Shown: positions 63,541 to 64,000 of the stretch, piece by piece
Layout: every line of letters starts with the position of its first letter
Position numbering within the stretch: the stretch's first letter is position 1
Assembly: GCF_022627955.1 (NCBI RefSeq)
Contig: NZ_JABXGD010000003.1
Span: 62,001-126,000 of the forward strand
Source of the DNA: Microbacterium sp. C5A9
Lineage (GTDB): Bacteria; Actinomycetota; Actinomycetes; Actinomycetales; Microbacteriaceae
DNA length: 64,000 nucleotides
Direction of reading: 5' to 3'
Translations under genes and position numbers: made by a program
The notes under the pieces: generated by a model
What the model saw: only the letters and a program-made list of their open reading frames with translations
Database searches by the model: none
Told to the model about the DNA's origin: nothing

Positions 63541-64000
63541 GCCTGCTCGAACTGCGCGCCGCCGGGTTCGCCTACGGATCGCGGCGCGTGCTCGACGACG
63601 TCTCGCTGAGCCTCGACGAGGGCGACTCGCTCGGCCTCGTCGGCGAATCGGGCGCGGGCAAGTCGACGATCCTCCGGCTGCTGCTCGGCCTCTCGGCACC
63701 GCGTGACGGCCAGGTGCTGTTCGAGGGAACTCCACTCTCGCTGCGCGATCGCGCGCAGATGCGACGTTTCCGGGCGAGCGTGCAGCCCGTGTTCCAAGAC
63801 CCGTATTCGTCGCTCGACCCCCGTCAGCGCATCGACCGCATCATCGGCGAGCCGCTGCGCTCGCTCGGCCTCGCCTCCGGAGCCGACGCCCAGCGCCGCA
63901 TCGCCGAAGCGCTCGAGTCGGTCGGGCTTCCCGCCGACACCGCTCGCCGCTACCCGCACGAATTCTCGGGCGGGCAGCGCCAGCGCATCGCGATCGCGCG
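63537..64000 (+). CDS. Peptide-type ABC ATP-binding protein (DppF-like), partial
   Basis: The start ATG at 63537 overlaps the previous stop. The 154 codons present carry Walker A 'VGESGAGKSTIL', Q-loop 'PVFQDPYSSLDPR' and signature 'FSGGQRQR'. Walker B and the rest are cut by the window end. Second ATPase of the importer. Confidence 0.93.
   Translation, partial: MSLLELRAAGFAYGSRRVLDDVSLSLDEGDSLGLVGESGAGKSTILRLLLGLSAPRDGQVLFEGTPLSLRDRAQMRRFRASVQPVFQDPYSSLDPRQRIDRIIGEPLRSLGLASGADAQRRIAEALESVGLPADTARRYPHEFSGGQRQRIAIA

Overview
The window is a dense, high-GC bacterial chromosome segment with very short intergenic gaps, many ATGA/GTGA start-stop overlaps, GGAGG-type ribosome sites, GTG starts, and the recurrent octamer GGCATCCG / CGGATGCC. 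Together with its gene families (DUF222-HNH protein, ECF41 sigma factor, PopR-like ClpP control, rpsF-ssb-rpsR-rplI followed by dnaB) this points to an actinobacterium of the Microbacteriaceae, probably Microbacterium or a close relative. The genus is inferred. I saw no tRNA, rRNA, CRISPR array, insertion sequence or prophage.

Layout. 1-8.4 kb: the end of ribA, a MarR regulator, an aldo/keto reductase facing an MmyB-type regulator, a LysE exporter facing an AsnC/Lrp regulator, a PopR-like regulator convergent with two clpP genes, then an acyl-CoA thioesterase and an acyl-CoA synthetase. 8.4-13.3 kb: MATE pump facing a CycA-like permease, a second aldo/keto reductase, a YigZ/IMPACT protein. 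13.3-21.5 kb: a J-domain/NERD-like fusion, a Nudix hydrolase, a squalene-cyclase-like protein, a lipoprotein, Fur-family regulator plus catalase, an alpha/beta hydrolase, msrB-msrA, a DUF808 membrane protein. 21.4-29.8 kb: DUF222-HNH protein with an SOS-like box, an ECF41 sigma factor facing its NmrA-like partner, GNAT-pnuC, a flavin monooxygenase, a diiron-type redox protein plus CDGSH protein, a lipoprotein. 29.9-40 kb: a two-component system, glutaminase-STAS, a PepSY-like membrane protein, an S4 protein, two SDRs, a RibD/DHFR-like protein, GH15, a nuclease. 40-44.3 kb: housekeeping replication and ribosomal genes (dnaB, rplI, rpsR, ssb, rpsF). 44.4-48.3 kb: a lipoprotein, then a GH2 glycosidase facing a LacI regulator. 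48.4-54.4 kb: a complete peptide/nickel-type ABC operon facing an AsnC/Lrp regulator. 54.4-58.2 kb: uncharacterised proteins. 58.6-64 kb: DUF1684 protein and a second peptide-type ABC operon cut by the window end.

How it works together. Several loci are divergent regulator-target pairs with visible operators: PopR-like/ClpP (repeat arrays at both promoters), ECF41 (a mirror-image promoter pair), Fur/catalase, LacI/GH2, and the two-component system, whose TTCAG repeats lie upstream of both its own operon and a PepSY-like gene. Oxidative-stress functions recur (catalase, both methionine sulfoxide reductases, CDGSH, two aldo/keto reductases). The most unusual items are a ClpP paralogue with glycine at the nucleophile position next to its normal partner, the bidirectional ECF41 promoter, and a cluster of same-orientation DnaA boxes upstream of dnaB.

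Intergenic stretches above 300 bases are 41405-41980 (DnaA boxes) and 58200-58619 (hairpins and a short palindrome); both are annotated. The 231 bases at 39800-40030 show only GC-rich short hairpins and no gene.
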